Source: Thermasporomyces sp036564245 (lineage in GTDB: Bacteria; Actinomycetota; Actinomycetes; Propionibacteriales; Actinopolymorphaceae). From it: a DNA stretch of 64,000 nucleotides. Of the stretch, positions 44,688 through 53,694 are shown piece by piece. Both the position numbers and the translations under genes were made by a program. Numbering within the stretch: the stretch's first letter is position 1; the number at the start of each line of letters is the position of its first letter. The stretch spans positions 124,001-188,000 of the forward strand of contig DATCKU010000002.1 of NCBI GenBank assembly GCA_036564245.1, in the 5' to 3' direction. The notes under the pieces were generated by a model that was not told where the DNA came from, ran no database searches, and saw only the letters and a program-made list of their open reading frames with translations.

Positions 44688-46999
44688 CTTCGCGCGATCG
44701 TCACGGTGACCTTCTCGACAGCAGAAGCGTTCCAGGCTCGGTCGACCGCGCGGTACTCCACGACATGCTTTCCGCGCCCGGTCAGCCTGAAGGGACGGCG
44801 GTACGTCTTCCAGCTCCCGCCGTCGACGCGGTAGTGGATCACCGCGACCCCGGTGTCGTCGTCGGAGGCGGAGAGACGTACGACCTTCACCGGTGCTCGA
44901 TCGTCACGCGGTCGTACGTCCGCTTCCACCGTAGGCGGCGTGGTGTCGTCCGGAAGGTCGTACCGGAACAAGCGAGTCGCCTGGGCGATGAAGTAGAGGT
45001 CGCCGTACCGGTCCATCGCGAGGTGGCGCGCCGACGCCACCTCGCCCTCGCCCGAAGCCGTGCCGTCGTACAGCACGGTGCAGTCCTCGGTGACCCGGTC
45101 GAAGACGAACACCCGATGCAGCGTCACGCCGAACAACCGACCGTGATCGAGCACGAGCACGTGGTCGTTGCCGTACCGGCTGTCGTCCGGTTCGCTGAAG
45201 AGCTCGACCGTACGAACGACAGCCCGCTCGGCGGGGTCGAACTCGAACAACGTGCCACCAGCGAGACCCCAGAGGCGCTCGTGCTCGTCGACGACCAGCC
45301 CGGCGACGGTCGGCGCACCCGGGACCGGCACCGTCTCGAACACCTTCTGCCGCGTCACGGGGTCCCACGCGAAGAGCTTCGCCTCAGGTGTCACCGGATC
45401 GATGCCGTAACCGCCGTTGATGGACGTCCCGCCGTACAGCAACCCGTCGTGCAGCACGAGCGAGACCGGCGTCTGGTTCTCCACGATGCCGCGGAAGACC
45501 TCGACCTCGTTGGTCTGCGGATCCCACAAGGTGACCGCACCGTTGTGTCGGCCGGTGATCGGAACGGTCGACACCGCCACGCGGTCGCCGACCTCGACGA
45601 AGGACTGGGGACGGTTCTGCTCGTACGGCTCGAGGTCCACGGTGGGACCCGGGTTGGTCCCCATCTCCCACGGCCGGCTCGGGTCGTACCGGTAGAGCCG
45701 ACCCTGGGGATACCGGCCGAAGACGAGGTCGGTCCGAAACGTGCCGAAGCCTTCGACCTGGCTCGTACCCGGCAGCAGCTCGAACTCGCCGACGTCCGGG
45801 TCCCATCGGCCCATCCCCGGTGGGCTGAGGAACGCGCCGGCGTAGATGTTGCCCTCAGGGCCGGCGCCGATCGCCACGAGTGACGCGCCGGCACCCATCA
45901 GCGTGGGCTGCAGGAAGTACCCGGTACGGGTCTGCGGATGCAGGGCGTATATGCGGCCGGAGTTCCAGTAGGTGAACGCGATCGACAAGCCAGGCGCATC
46001 CGGGTTGGCAAGGTCCACCCACGCCCAGGCTTCCGGCGTGGCGTTGGGGCTCCACCCGATCGTCTCGAGCTCACCGGTCGCGACGTGATACCGCTTGATC
46101 GTCGCGCTGGACCGCACGTAGACATGCGATTCGGTCTCAGGATCGAGCGGCGACACGCCATACCCGCTGACCTGCGGAATCTCGTCGGTCCACGCGCCGC
46201 CAGCGATGTCGTACACGTACGTACGTCCGCCCGTGGTGACGAACACCAGTCCGCCTATGTGCTGGATGCTCTCGACCTGGCTCGCGACCGGACCGTCCGG
46301 CAGCTCGATCTCGCCGAACTCGCCGGTGGAGGGAAGGAATCGCGCAAGCCGACCGTTCGGCTGCGTCCCCACCCAGATCTCCTCGCCAACTTGGTCGATC
46401 GCACCGATGTACTGCTCGCCTGGCAGCGCCTGGCCATGGTCGGTGACGGCGCCGGTCTCGGGGTCGAACGACAACAGGCGTCCGCCCGGATACGTGCCAG
46501 CCCAGACCACGCCGTCGTCGCCGACCGCGATCTCCCACGTGCGTTGCCCGCTTGGCGTCTCGCCGATGCGCTCGACGTCACTCGCACCCGGTCGGTGGCG
46601 ATAGAGCTGGCTCGACACACCACTCGGGTTCTCCGCCGTGGCGAAGTAGACGTCTCCGGTCACCGGCGAGACGTCCATCGTCCGGGCGCTCCCGTACCCG
46701 ACGGGGATCCGGACGTCGAGGACTGTCTCACGAGACCTCAGGTCGACGACGGCGAACTCCCCCGTGGTCGTCGGATTGCCTTCGACGAAGAGGTACGCGT
46801 AAGGCGCGCCATCCGGACCGGTGCCGATCGCCGAGCTCAGGCACTGAACCTTGTGGACAGGCTCACCCAGATCGATGATGGGACTGGTTGGCGCGGCACT
46901 CACCGGCCTGGCGGGCGAGCCCACCGTGAGCGCCGCCACGCTGGCGCCGCTGAGCGCGAGAAACGAACGCCGGCTAGGAGTCTGCCATCGCGTGGACAT
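44684..46999 (-). CDS. Tat-exported beta-propeller protein with C-terminal Ig-like domain
   Basis: A 771-residue protein from ATG 46999 with AAGGAGG upstream. Residues 1-37 are a twin-arginine signal (SRRSFLAL, cleavage near PVSAA). Residues 40-680 consist of repeated blades with patterns like DGVVWAGTYPGGRLLSFDPETG and NGRLARFLPSTGEF, resembling streptogramin-lyase/NHL-type propellers, probably two in tandem. The last 85 residues (TPPTVEADV...YRVDGGSWKTY...HVVEYRAVDRAWN) look like the Ig-like OmpL47/Big-type domain of cell-surface proteins. Unknown function; a surface glycan-binding or lyase role is possible. Lies between the permease genes and the enzymes of its operon. Confidence 0.8.
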   Translation of the reverse strand: MSTRWQTPSRRSFLALSGASVAALTVGSPARPVSAAPTSPIIDLGEPVHKVQCLSSAIGTGPDGAPYAYLFVEGNPTTTGEFAVVDLRSRETVLDVRIPVGYGSARTMDVSPVTGDVYFATAENPSGVSSQLYRHRPGASDVERIGETPSGQRTWEIAVGDDGVVWAGTYPGGRLLSFDPETGAVTDHGQALPGEQYIGAIDQVGEEIWVGTQPNGRLARFLPSTGEFGEIELPDGPVASQVESIQHIGGLVFVTTGGRTYVYDIAGGAWTDEIPQVSGYGVSPLDPETESHVYVRSSATIKRYHVATGELETIGWSPNATPEAWAWVDLANPDAPGLSIAFTYWNSGRIYALHPQTRTGYFLQPTLMGAGASLVAIGAGPEGNIYAGAFLSPPGMGRWDPDVGEFELLPGTSQVEGFGTFRTDLVFGRYPQGRLYRYDPSRPWEMGTNPGPTVDLEPYEQNRPQSFVEVGDRVAVSTVPITGRHNGAVTLWDPQTNEVEVFRGIVENQTPVSLVLHDGLLYGGTSINGGYGIDPVTPEAKLFAWDPVTRQKVFETVPVPGAPTVAGLVVDEHERLWGLAGGTLFEFDPAERAVVRTVELFSEPDDSRYGNDHVLVLDHGRLFGVTLHRVFVFDRVTEDCTVLYDGTASGEGEVASARHLAMDRYGDLYFIAQATRLFRYDLPDDTTPPTVEADVRPRDDRAPVKVVRLSASDDDTGVAVIHYRVDGGSWKTYRRPFRLTGRGKHVVEYRAVDRAWNASAVEKVTVTIARR

Positions 47000-47034
47000 C
47001 CTGTCCTCCTTGGTCTTCGGAACGTGCGCGCGCA

Positions 47035-47862
47035 TCAGCCCTTGATGCCCGACATCGTCACGCCTTCGGTGAAGTAGCGCTGGCCGACGAGGTAAGCCAT
47101 GAAGATCGGAACGAACGCGACCACCGAGCCGGCGAGCACGACGTTGAGCGGGACGTTCTGGGCATTGAGCGACGCCAAGCCGACGGTGAGCGTCCGCATG
47201 TCCGTGCTCTGCCCCACGATCAACGGCCAGAGGAAGTCGTTCCAGTGCCAGAGGAAGACGAACACCCCGAGCGTCGCCAGGATCGGCTTGGTGAGGGGCA
47301 ACACGATGGAGACGTAGATCCGCCACTCCGAACAGCCGTCGATCTTCGCCGCCTCGAACAGCTCGTCAGGCAATGCCTTGATGAACTGCCGCATGAGGAA
47401 GACCGCCTGGGCGTTCGCCAGAGTGGGAAGGATGAGGCCCCAGTACGTGTTCACGCCGCCGGCGTTCGAGATGAGGATGAACACCGGCACGATCGTGATG
47501 TGGTACGGAACCATCAGCATCGCGACGAACGACCAGAAGAGCGCCTCCTTGCCAGGAAAGCGTTTCTTGGCGAAGGCATAACCCGCCATCGACGCGAAGA
47601 GCAGCACGCCGACGACCGAGACCACCGAGTAGACGAGGGTGTTGAGCGTCCAGCGCGGCAGCTTCTGTGCACCGAGCACCTGGCCGAGCGCCTCGGTGGA
47701 AAGGCCAGTGGGCGCAAGACTTTCCGGGAACGAGACCGGGCCGACCGGTTTGAGCGCCAGGACGAGCATTGCGTAGAACGGGAACAGCGTGGCGGCAGCC
47801 GCGATGAAGAGCAGGACCGCGCGGATCGCCTTCCCCAGTCTCGTCGGCTCGAAGGGTTTCAC
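47035..47862 (-). CDS. Carbohydrate ABC transporter permease, MalG type
   Basis: A 275-residue, six-helix permease from GTG 47862, overlapping the MalF-type stop by GTGA. EAA loop ELFEAAKIDGCSEWRIY near residue 165, followed by the FVFLWHWNDFLWPLI segment typical of MalG proteins. Followed after 35 bases by the propeller gene. No ATPase gene is present in the operon. Confidence 0.9.
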   Translation of the reverse strand: MKPFEPTRLGKAIRAVLLFIAAAATLFPFYAMLVLALKPVGPVSFPESLAPTGLSTEALGQVLGAQKLPRWTLNTLVYSVVSVVGVLLFASMAGYAFAKKRFPGKEALFWSFVAMLMVPYHITIVPVFILISNAGGVNTYWGLILPTLANAQAVFLMRQFIKALPDELFEAAKIDGCSEWRIYVSIVLPLTKPILATLGVFVFLWHWNDFLWPLIVGQSTDMRTLTVGLASLNAQNVPLNVVLAGSVVAFVPIFMAYLVGQRYFTEGVTMSGIKG

Positions 47863-48818
47863 CGGTCCCTCCCCAGGGTCAGCCGCTGGATCATGGCGAC
47901 GACGAAGGTCATGAGGAAAAGCGCCAAGCCGATCGCACTGGCGTACCCGAAGTCGAAGTAGCGGAAGCCCTGGTCGTAGAGCTGGAAGACCAGCATGTAG
48001 CTCGCGTTGGCCGGGCCCCCACCGGTCATGACGTACACCGTGTCGAACACCTGGAACGAGAACGTCGTCTCGATGATGACCAGGAAGAACAGCGCCGGAT
48101 ACAGCTCAGGAAGCACGATGTACCGGAACCGCTGGTACGCCGATGCACCGTCGACCAGGGCGGCTTCCTCCAACTCGCGTGGGATGTCCTGCATCCGAGC
48201 CAGCAGGATCAACATGCCGAAGCCGAACCTCGTCCATATGGCGACGACCACGAGTGCCGGAATCACGAGGACCGGGTCCGTCAACCACGACTTGTCCGGT
48301 AGACCCAGCGCTCCCATCAACGACGACCACGGCCCGCCCGGAGAGAAGACCCAGGTGAAGACGATGCCGGCGAGCACCAGGCTGGTGACGACCGGGAGGA
48401 AGAAGATCGACCGGAAGATCTTGTATCCCAGGAAGGCGCGGCGGACGAGAAGCGCCATCGACAAGGCCACCGCGATGGACAGCGGCACGGTGAGCACCGC
48501 GTAGTAGACCGTATTGCGTAGCGCCTTCCAGAACAGCGGATCGTCCACGAGCCGGCGGAGGTTGTCCAGCCCGACCCAGTGGGTGTCCGCCCCGATCGTG
48601 TAGTCGGTGAACGCCAGGATCGCCCCGGCCGCCGCCGGACCGAACCGGAACGCCGCGAAAAGCAGCAGGCACGGCAGGATGAACAGGAGGGCGACACGGG
48701 CCTCCCGCCAGCCGAGCCGGTCACGTCGCCGACCACGGCCTAGCGGAGGAAGCCGCGTCGACCGCTCCCGGCTCGGCGTTCTGCGTCGATGCACACCGTG
48801 CGTTGTGCCGACCGACAC
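47859..48818 (-). CDS. Carbohydrate ABC transporter permease, MalF type
   Basis: A 319-residue permease from GTG 48818, nine bases after the stop of the solute-binding gene. A basic cytoplasmic N-terminus of about 40 residues (rich in Arg) precedes the first helix. EAA loop ELEEAALVDGASAYQRF near residue 215. The C-terminal periplasmic loop contains MTGGGPANAS, conserved in this family. Confidence 0.9.
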   Translation of the reverse strand: MSVGTTHGVHRRRTPSRERSTRLPPLGRGRRRDRLGWREARVALLFILPCLLLFAAFRFGPAAAGAILAFTDYTIGADTHWVGLDNLRRLVDDPLFWKALRNTVYYAVLTVPLSIAVALSMALLVRRAFLGYKIFRSIFFLPVVTSLVLAGIVFTWVFSPGGPWSSLMGALGLPDKSWLTDPVLVIPALVVVAIWTRFGFGMLILLARMQDIPRELEEAALVDGASAYQRFRYIVLPELYPALFFLVIIETTFSFQVFDTVYVMTGGGPANASYMLVFQLYDQGFRYFDFGYASAIGLALFLMTFVVAMIQRLTLGRDR

Positions 48819-48826
48819 CTGACGTC

Positions 48827-50107
48827 CTATCGGAGCAACGGTTCGGCTGCCCGGGCGGCGTCGTCCAGCGCCTGCTTCGGCTCCTTCTCACCGATCAGCA
48901 CGGCCTGGATCTCGGGAGCGAGCACACCCATGACCTCGCGGGCAGCGGGGTGCAGCGGGCCCACCGTGGTGAGGTCGGTGTACTTCTCCACCTCTCCTTG
49001 GATCGGGTCGTCTGCGTAGAGTGAGCCGACGGACTTCTTCACCGGAAGGAACCCGGACGCCTCGTCGTACTTGGCGGCCTGCTTCGCGTCCGTCACGAAG
49101 GCGATCCACGCGCCGGCCGCCTCCTTGTCCTCTGCGGAGGACAGCATGCTCAACGAGCCGACCGTGCCGTATGCCACCTGCTTCACGTCAGTGAGCGGCG
49201 GCAGGACGACGACGTTCTCCTCGCCCCAGAACTCCACCAGGTTGAGCGGCTCAGTGGACCACTCGCACGCCACCTCGCCCTTCGCCAACGTGGTCTGCTC
49301 GATGGGCGGGTTCGTGGTCAGCGTGTCCTCGGCGACGTATCCCGCGTCGACCATCTCCTTGAGGAACTCGAGGGCCTTGACTCCCTCGGGTCCGTTGAAC
49401 GCCACCGCCGAGCCGTCCTCGGTGAACACGTCACCGCCGGCCTGCCACAACAGGGGGTAGAAGGTGAGGTTGAGCGTCTGCGAGACGTCGCCGGGGTAGG
49501 CGATCATGTCGTACCCCGCGGCGTCGAAGGCGGGCGCCATGGCCCGCAGGTCCTCCCACGTAGCCGGATACTCTTCCTGACCCACCTTGCCGAAGATCGC
49601 CTTGTTGCAGGTCAGCGGAACGGCGCTCGCGAGGATCGGAGCGCCCATCATCTTGCCGTCGATGGTCACGGCGTCGATGGCATTGGGCAGGTAGTCGGAC
49701 TTGGCCTCCTCGCTCAGGTACTCGTCGATCGGCTCGATGTTGCGGGCGTACCCGGGCAGCTGGTCCGGGATCAGGTAGACCACGTCGGGTGCGCTGTTGC
49801 CGGCGATCGCGGTGGACAGTGCCTGATCTCGGTCGGCCCACGGGAAGATCTCGACGGTTACGTCGACGTTCGGGTACTCCTTGTTGAACGCCTTGATCAT
49901 GTCATCCCAGAACGCCCGATGTTCCGCGTCGTCTGCGATGACGGGATAGGTCCACATCGTGACCGACCCCTCGATGTCCGCACCGCCTTGGCCCGTGCCC
50001 CCGCCGCCGTTCGAACCGGTCGAATCGTCGTCGCCACCACACGCGGTGACAAGCGCCATGCTCAACGCCAGCGCTACAGTCGCTGGGAACACCTTCCGGT
50101 TTCGCAT
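48827..50107 (-). CDS. ABC transporter solute-binding lipoprotein of the aminotransferase/amidohydrolase operon
   Basis: A 426-residue family 1 solute-binding protein with lipobox LVTAC (C23) and a Gly-rich linker. Body blocks include FNKEYPNVDVTVEIFPW, APDVVYLIPDQ and AAGAWIAFVTDAKQ. GAAGGAAAG precedes the ATG. First gene of the minus-strand operon, divergent from an atypical regulator. Substrate unknown; the downstream aminotransferase and amidohydrolases suggest a nitrogen-containing carbohydrate. Confidence 0.88.
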   Translation of the reverse strand: MRNRKVFPATVALALSMALVTACGGDDDSTGSNGGGGTGQGGADIEGSVTMWTYPVIADDAEHRAFWDDMIKAFNKEYPNVDVTVEIFPWADRDQALSTAIAGNSAPDVVYLIPDQLPGYARNIEPIDEYLSEEAKSDYLPNAIDAVTIDGKMMGAPILASAVPLTCNKAIFGKVGQEEYPATWEDLRAMAPAFDAAGYDMIAYPGDVSQTLNLTFYPLLWQAGGDVFTEDGSAVAFNGPEGVKALEFLKEMVDAGYVAEDTLTTNPPIEQTTLAKGEVACEWSTEPLNLVEFWGEENVVVLPPLTDVKQVAYGTVGSLSMLSSAEDKEAAGAWIAFVTDAKQAAKYDEASGFLPVKKSVGSLYADDPIQGEVEKYTDLTTVGPLHPAAREVMGVLAPEIQAVLIGEKEPKQALDDAARAAEPLLR

Positions 50108-50186
50108 GGACTTTCCTTCCCTCGACGCACTATCTCCTGGGCACCCGACTCGAAGACGGCCTCAGGTGCAGGGCCATGCGCACGTG

Positions 50187-50215
50187 AGGCTATTACAGTC
50201 GCACTTTAGGTACAA
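50187..50215 (-). promoter_or_regulatory. Promoter of the minus-strand ABC operon
   Basis: On the minus strand TTGTAC (50215-50210), a 17-base spacer and TAGCCT (50192-50187), a good promoter. The spacer region is unusually AT-rich for this DNA and is flanked by CGCAC/GTGCG (50200-50223) and CTATT/AATAG repeats, so an operator for the divergent regulator may overlap it. Confidence 0.5.
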
Positions 50216-50355
50216 TAGGTGCGCGCCGAAAATGTGGGCCGGAGTGCTGGCCACAACCCGTAGACTCCGGTCGACTCGAGAGACTGGAGGCTCGTCGCAC
50301 ACCTATGGGCGGGCTCACGGCGCCCCGGGCCCTACCGGACTCGAGGAGTGATGGG

Positions 50356-51687
50356 ATGCGCGGTCACGACACGCGTGAAGAGATCACGATTGGCGTCGTC
50401 GGCGCGGCCGATGCCGTACGCCGGGCGATGGCGGTCGCGCGCGAGTCCGGCAACCCGGCCTGGCGGCTCATCCCCGCGGTCTACGAGAACGAGACCGACG
50501 CCCATACGCAGGCCATGCGCATCGCGTCGCGCGTGGACGTGTGCCTGTTCGCAGGTCCGCTCCCGTACGACGTCGCCCTCGGGCAGGGCCTGCCGGTGCC
50601 CGCGACCTACGTCCCGGTCGGAGGGTCGGCCCTCTACTCCGCCCTGCTCCGGGCCACCTTGGAGAAGACGTTCGACCCGGAACGGATCACCATCGACTCC
50701 GTACGACCTGAGGAGGTTCGCAGCGCCTACCAGGAGGTCGGGCTGGATGCGAGCCGGGTCCAGGTGCTGCCGTACGTCAACCCGACGTCGGCACAGGACT
50801 TCCTGGACTTCCATCGCCAGAAGTACGAATCCGGTGCCTCGTCCGGCGCACTGACAACCGTGCCCACGGTCGCCGCGGCACTCCTCCAGTCCGGGATCCC
50901 GTCGCTCAAGATGCAGCCGACCGCTGCCACCCTCCTCCATGCCCTGAACACGGCAGCACTGCGGGGAAGCGGTGCCCGGTTGGAGGAGTCTCGGATCGTC
51001 ATGATGGTCGTGCGGATCCCGAGCGGTGTCGTTCCAGAGCACACAGGCCCGAGCAACTACTGGTACCAAGAGCTCAAGCTCTCCTTGCAGCGCGAGCTGC
51101 TCAAGCAGGCCCGCGTGATGGACGCCACCGTGCTCCCCCGGGACGAGCGAAGCTTCCTCATCATCACCACCATGGGCTCCCTGACCGTGGCGAGCGACGA
51201 TCTCACGGTCGCGCCCTTCGTGGGCACCATCTCCGCGGAGCTGGCGATGGACATCGAGGTGGGCATCGGTCTCGGTCGGTCCACCAGGGAAGCCGAGTTC
51301 AACGCCGAGACCGCGGTCGACAAGGCGGCCGCCTCGTCCGGCCAGGTCGCCTACCTCGTCGGCCCGCGTGAGACCGTGCTGTCGCTGCCGGCTGAACGCG
51401 CCGCCAAGACTCCGCGTCGCCCTGCGGCCACCGCCCATGATCCGAAGGCCGTCGAGACGCTCCGACAGCTTGCCAGCAAACTCGAGGCGAAGACGGACAG
51501 CGACCTGATCGTCGACGCCGAGCGGGTCGCCTCGCTCCTCGGCATCACGCTGCGAACGGCGCGCCGGTCCTTGAGCGCCCTGGTCGATGCGGGCTTGGCC
51601 TGGCCGATGCCGCCGGCACGATCCAGCAAGGCCGGGCGGCCACGACGCCCCTACCAGCTGCTCGTCGAGAAGCTGCCAGACGCCTAG
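50356..51687 (+). CDS. Atypical transcriptional regulator with a GGDEF/cyclase-like middle domain
   Basis: A 443-residue protein from ATG 50356 (GAGGAG seven bases upstream). The N-terminal 120 residues look like a ligand-sensing alpha/beta domain (ITIGVVGAADAVRRAM, RVDVCLFAGPLPYDVA). Residues about 235-350 (RELLKQARVMDATVLP, SFLIITTMGSL, IEVGIGLGRSTREAEFNAETAVDKA) have the order of elements seen in degenerate GGDEF-like domains of CdaR-type regulators, without a GGDEF catalytic motif. The C-terminal 60 residues form a winged helix (ASLLGITLRTARRSLSALVDAGLA). I do not recognise a named family. It is divergent from the ABC operon at 50107 and most likely controls it. Confidence 0.65.
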   Translation: MRGHDTREEITIGVVGAADAVRRAMAVARESGNPAWRLIPAVYENETDAHTQAMRIASRVDVCLFAGPLPYDVALGQGLPVPATYVPVGGSALYSALLRATLEKTFDPERITIDSVRPEEVRSAYQEVGLDASRVQVLPYVNPTSAQDFLDFHRQKYESGASSGALTTVPTVAAALLQSGIPSLKMQPTAATLLHALNTAALRGSGARLEESRIVMMVVRIPSGVVPEHTGPSNYWYQELKLSLQRELLKQARVMDATVLPRDERSFLIITTMGSLTVASDDLTVAPFVGTISAELAMDIEVGIGLGRSTREAEFNAETAVDKAAASSGQVAYLVGPRETVLSLPAERAAKTPRRPAATAHDPKAVETLRQLASKLEAKTDSDLIVDAERVASLLGITLRTARRSLSALVDAGLAWPMPPARSSKAGRPRRPYQLLVEKLPDA

Positions 51688-51726
51688 AGCGCGTCCCGGA
51701 GATCGTTGCCTCGAGTGGTCCCGCCC

Positions 51727-52518
51727 TCAGCAGAGGACCTCGTCGAGCGTGTTGGCCGTGAGCACTCGCGGGATCCACGTTTGGAGCTGGTCGATGGACG
51801 CGCCATGTACGACACCGAGCACGTCCTGCGAAAGTGGGCCGAACCGGAGGGTGAGAAGCATCATCCACCAGCGTGGTATTCCCGCCGGCAATCTTGAGCA
51901 AGAGCAGCGTCAGCCGGGCCGACGCGGTCAGTGGCCGGGCGCGCAGCGCCAGCTCATCCACCTGCGCCAGATCATCGAGCAGGAACCGGAACCGCGGCAC
52001 GAGTTCTCCTGCCGCCGCAACCGCTTCACCGTCAAGGTCGATCAGGTCCCGCACATCCACAGGACCAGTCCATGGGCGTGCGAGGACGGGCGTGGAAAAC
52101 CACTCGTCGACAGCAACGCCTTGCACCACCAGCGGAATCACCGCGGGGAGCCGGGTGGCTTCGGGATGCTCGGCAACGTAGCGGTCCCAGATGCGTACCA
52201 CATAGCGCAGCATCCGAAACGGCATCAACCGGTCCACCCACTCTGATGCTCGATGAGCACATAGACGAACGCTTGACGACCATCGAGCGGGGCGGTGAAC
52301 AACAAGTCCGAATGCCGCCATCGCAAGGTCGGATCGACGAAGCTGCCCGGAACTCGCGCCAACCGATCCAGGTCGAGCCGCATGACCAGTGCAGCCGGCA
52401 ACACCGGGCGCAACTGCGACGCAGCGTTGGCGGGTTCGCCGAGAACCCGACGAAACACTGCGTCATGCGGACTTGGCTGACCGGACATGTCATCGAACAT
52501 ATATGCGAGCGCCGACAT
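51727..52518 (-). pseudogene. Broken Rpn-family recombination-promoting nuclease (Transposase_31 type)
   Basis: The N-terminal part (HDAVFRRVLGEPANAASQLR, RWRHSDLLFTAPLDGRQAFVYVLIEHQS) matches the PD-(D/E)XK Rpn/transposase_31 domain, including D and EHQ of the nuclease core. Near 52240 the frame is lost, and DRLMPFRMLRYVVRIWDRY...PLVVQGVA continues in a second frame. A third frame holds TLRFGPLSQDVLGVV to a stop at 51727, a C-terminal region usual for these proteins. At least two frameshifts, so non-functional. Rpn proteins act in RecA-independent recombination and spread by transfer. The surrounding DNA has locally lower GC. Confidence 0.75.
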
Positions 52519-52580
52519 GCGCGGGCGCCGTACGAACCACGGTGGGAGGACAGCGCTTCCGAGTTACGGCGGCTCAAATG

Positions 52581-52608
52581 TTGACTTATATGTGACCGTA
52601 AGTAGACT
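52581..52608 (+). promoter_or_regulatory. Promoter of the epimerase/DHDPS-family pair
   Basis: TTGACT (52581-52586), a 16-base AT-rich spacer and TAGACT (52603-52608), 69 bases before the TTG start of the epimerase-like gene. Confidence 0.6.
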
Positions 52609-52677
52609 GGCGCGCAGTCTGCCGCTTGCTCGAGGCTTGAGCGGCTGGAAGTTCCAAGCGCAGGTGACGGAGGCGGT

Positions 52678-53694
52678 TTGCGTACGGTTGCGGAGCTGGA
52701 GGAGCGGCTGTCCCGCCCCAGGCCGGCTCTCGTGGATGACCTGCGAAAGCTCGACGGCGACATCATCGTCCTCGGAGCGGCCGGCAAGCTCGGTCCGAGC
52801 CTGGTCGACCTGGCGGTACGCGCGATCGAGGCGGCCGGGACCGACACGACTGTCTACGCCGTGTCGCGGTTCACCACCCCCGAGACGGCCGACAAGCTCA
52901 GCGCGTGCGGAGCGACGGTCATTCGCGCCGACATCACCTCTGACGACGAGCTCGCCGCGCTCCCCGACGCGGCCAACGTCATCTACCTGATCGGCGCGAA
53001 GTTCGGCACGACCGGGAACGAGGCTGCCACGTGGGCGACCAATGCGTACCTTCCCGGTCGCGTCGCGCAACGCTACGCGGGATCGCGTATCGTCGCGCTG
53101 TCCACGGGAAACGTCTATCCGTTGTCACCTACGGGCAGCGGCGGCCCGACCGAGGCCGATCCGGTGGGGCCGGTCGGTGAGTACGCGATGTCGTGCCTTG
53201 GCCGGGAACGGATCTTCAGCTATTTCGCCGAACGACACCAGACACCTCTCGCGCTGCTCCGGCTCAACTACGCCGTGGAGATGCGCTACGGCGTGCTCGT
53301 CGACCTGGCCCGCGCCATTCACGCCGGCGAGCCCATCGACCTCACCATGGGGTACGTCAACGTCGTCTGGCAGGGATACGCCAACGAGGTCACGCTACGC
53401 AGCCTCCTGCACGCTGATGTGCCTCCGTTCGTCCTCAACGTCACAGGACCCGAGACGATCTCGATCCGTTCGGTCGCGATCGAGCTGGGTCGCCTCCTCG
53501 ACCGCGAGGTGAGATTCACCGGCGAGGAAGCGCCGACCGCCCTGCTGTCCAACGCCACGCGCTGCCACGGCCTTTTCGGTTATCCAGAGGTCCCGCTCGC
53601 CGAGCTCGTCGAGGCCACGGCAGCGTGGGTGGGATCGGGCATGCCGGTCCTCGACAAGCCGACGAAGTTCCAATCCCGGGACGGGCGGTTTTGA
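52678..53694 (+). CDS. NAD-dependent epimerase/dehydratase-like protein
   Basis: A 338-residue extended-SDR protein from a TTG start (GGAGG just upstream). Glycine motif GAAGKLG with G33, G36 and G39. The active-site position reads EYAMSCLGRE: Y169 is kept, but the lysine four residues on is Cys173, so classical epimerase or dehydratase chemistry is doubtful. Its stop overlaps the start of the DHDPS-family gene (TGATG), and the two are surely co-expressed. In several actinobacteria such pairs are found in sugar-acid operons; the substrate here is unknown. Confidence 0.75.
   Translation: MRTVAELEERLSRPRPALVDDLRKLDGDIIVLGAAGKLGPSLVDLAVRAIEAAGTDTTVYAVSRFTTPETADKLSACGATVIRADITSDDELAALPDAANVIYLIGAKFGTTGNEAATWATNAYLPGRVAQRYAGSRIVALSTGNVYPLSPTGSGGPTEADPVGPVGEYAMSCLGRERIFSYFAERHQTPLALLRLNYAVEMRYGVLVDLARAIHAGEPIDLTMGYVNVVWQGYANEVTLRSLLHADVPPFVLNVTGPETISIRSVAIELGRLLDREVRFTGEEAPTALLSNATRCHGLFGYPEVPLAELVEATAAWVGSGMPVLDKPTKFQSRDGRF

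Noticed and set aside
32148..50107. Defence island or toxin-antitoxin system built on ADP-ribosylation
   Set aside because: No ADP-ribosyltransferase toxin (DarT-, Tre- or DRAT-like) is present; the ARH genes sit in a metabolic transport operon.
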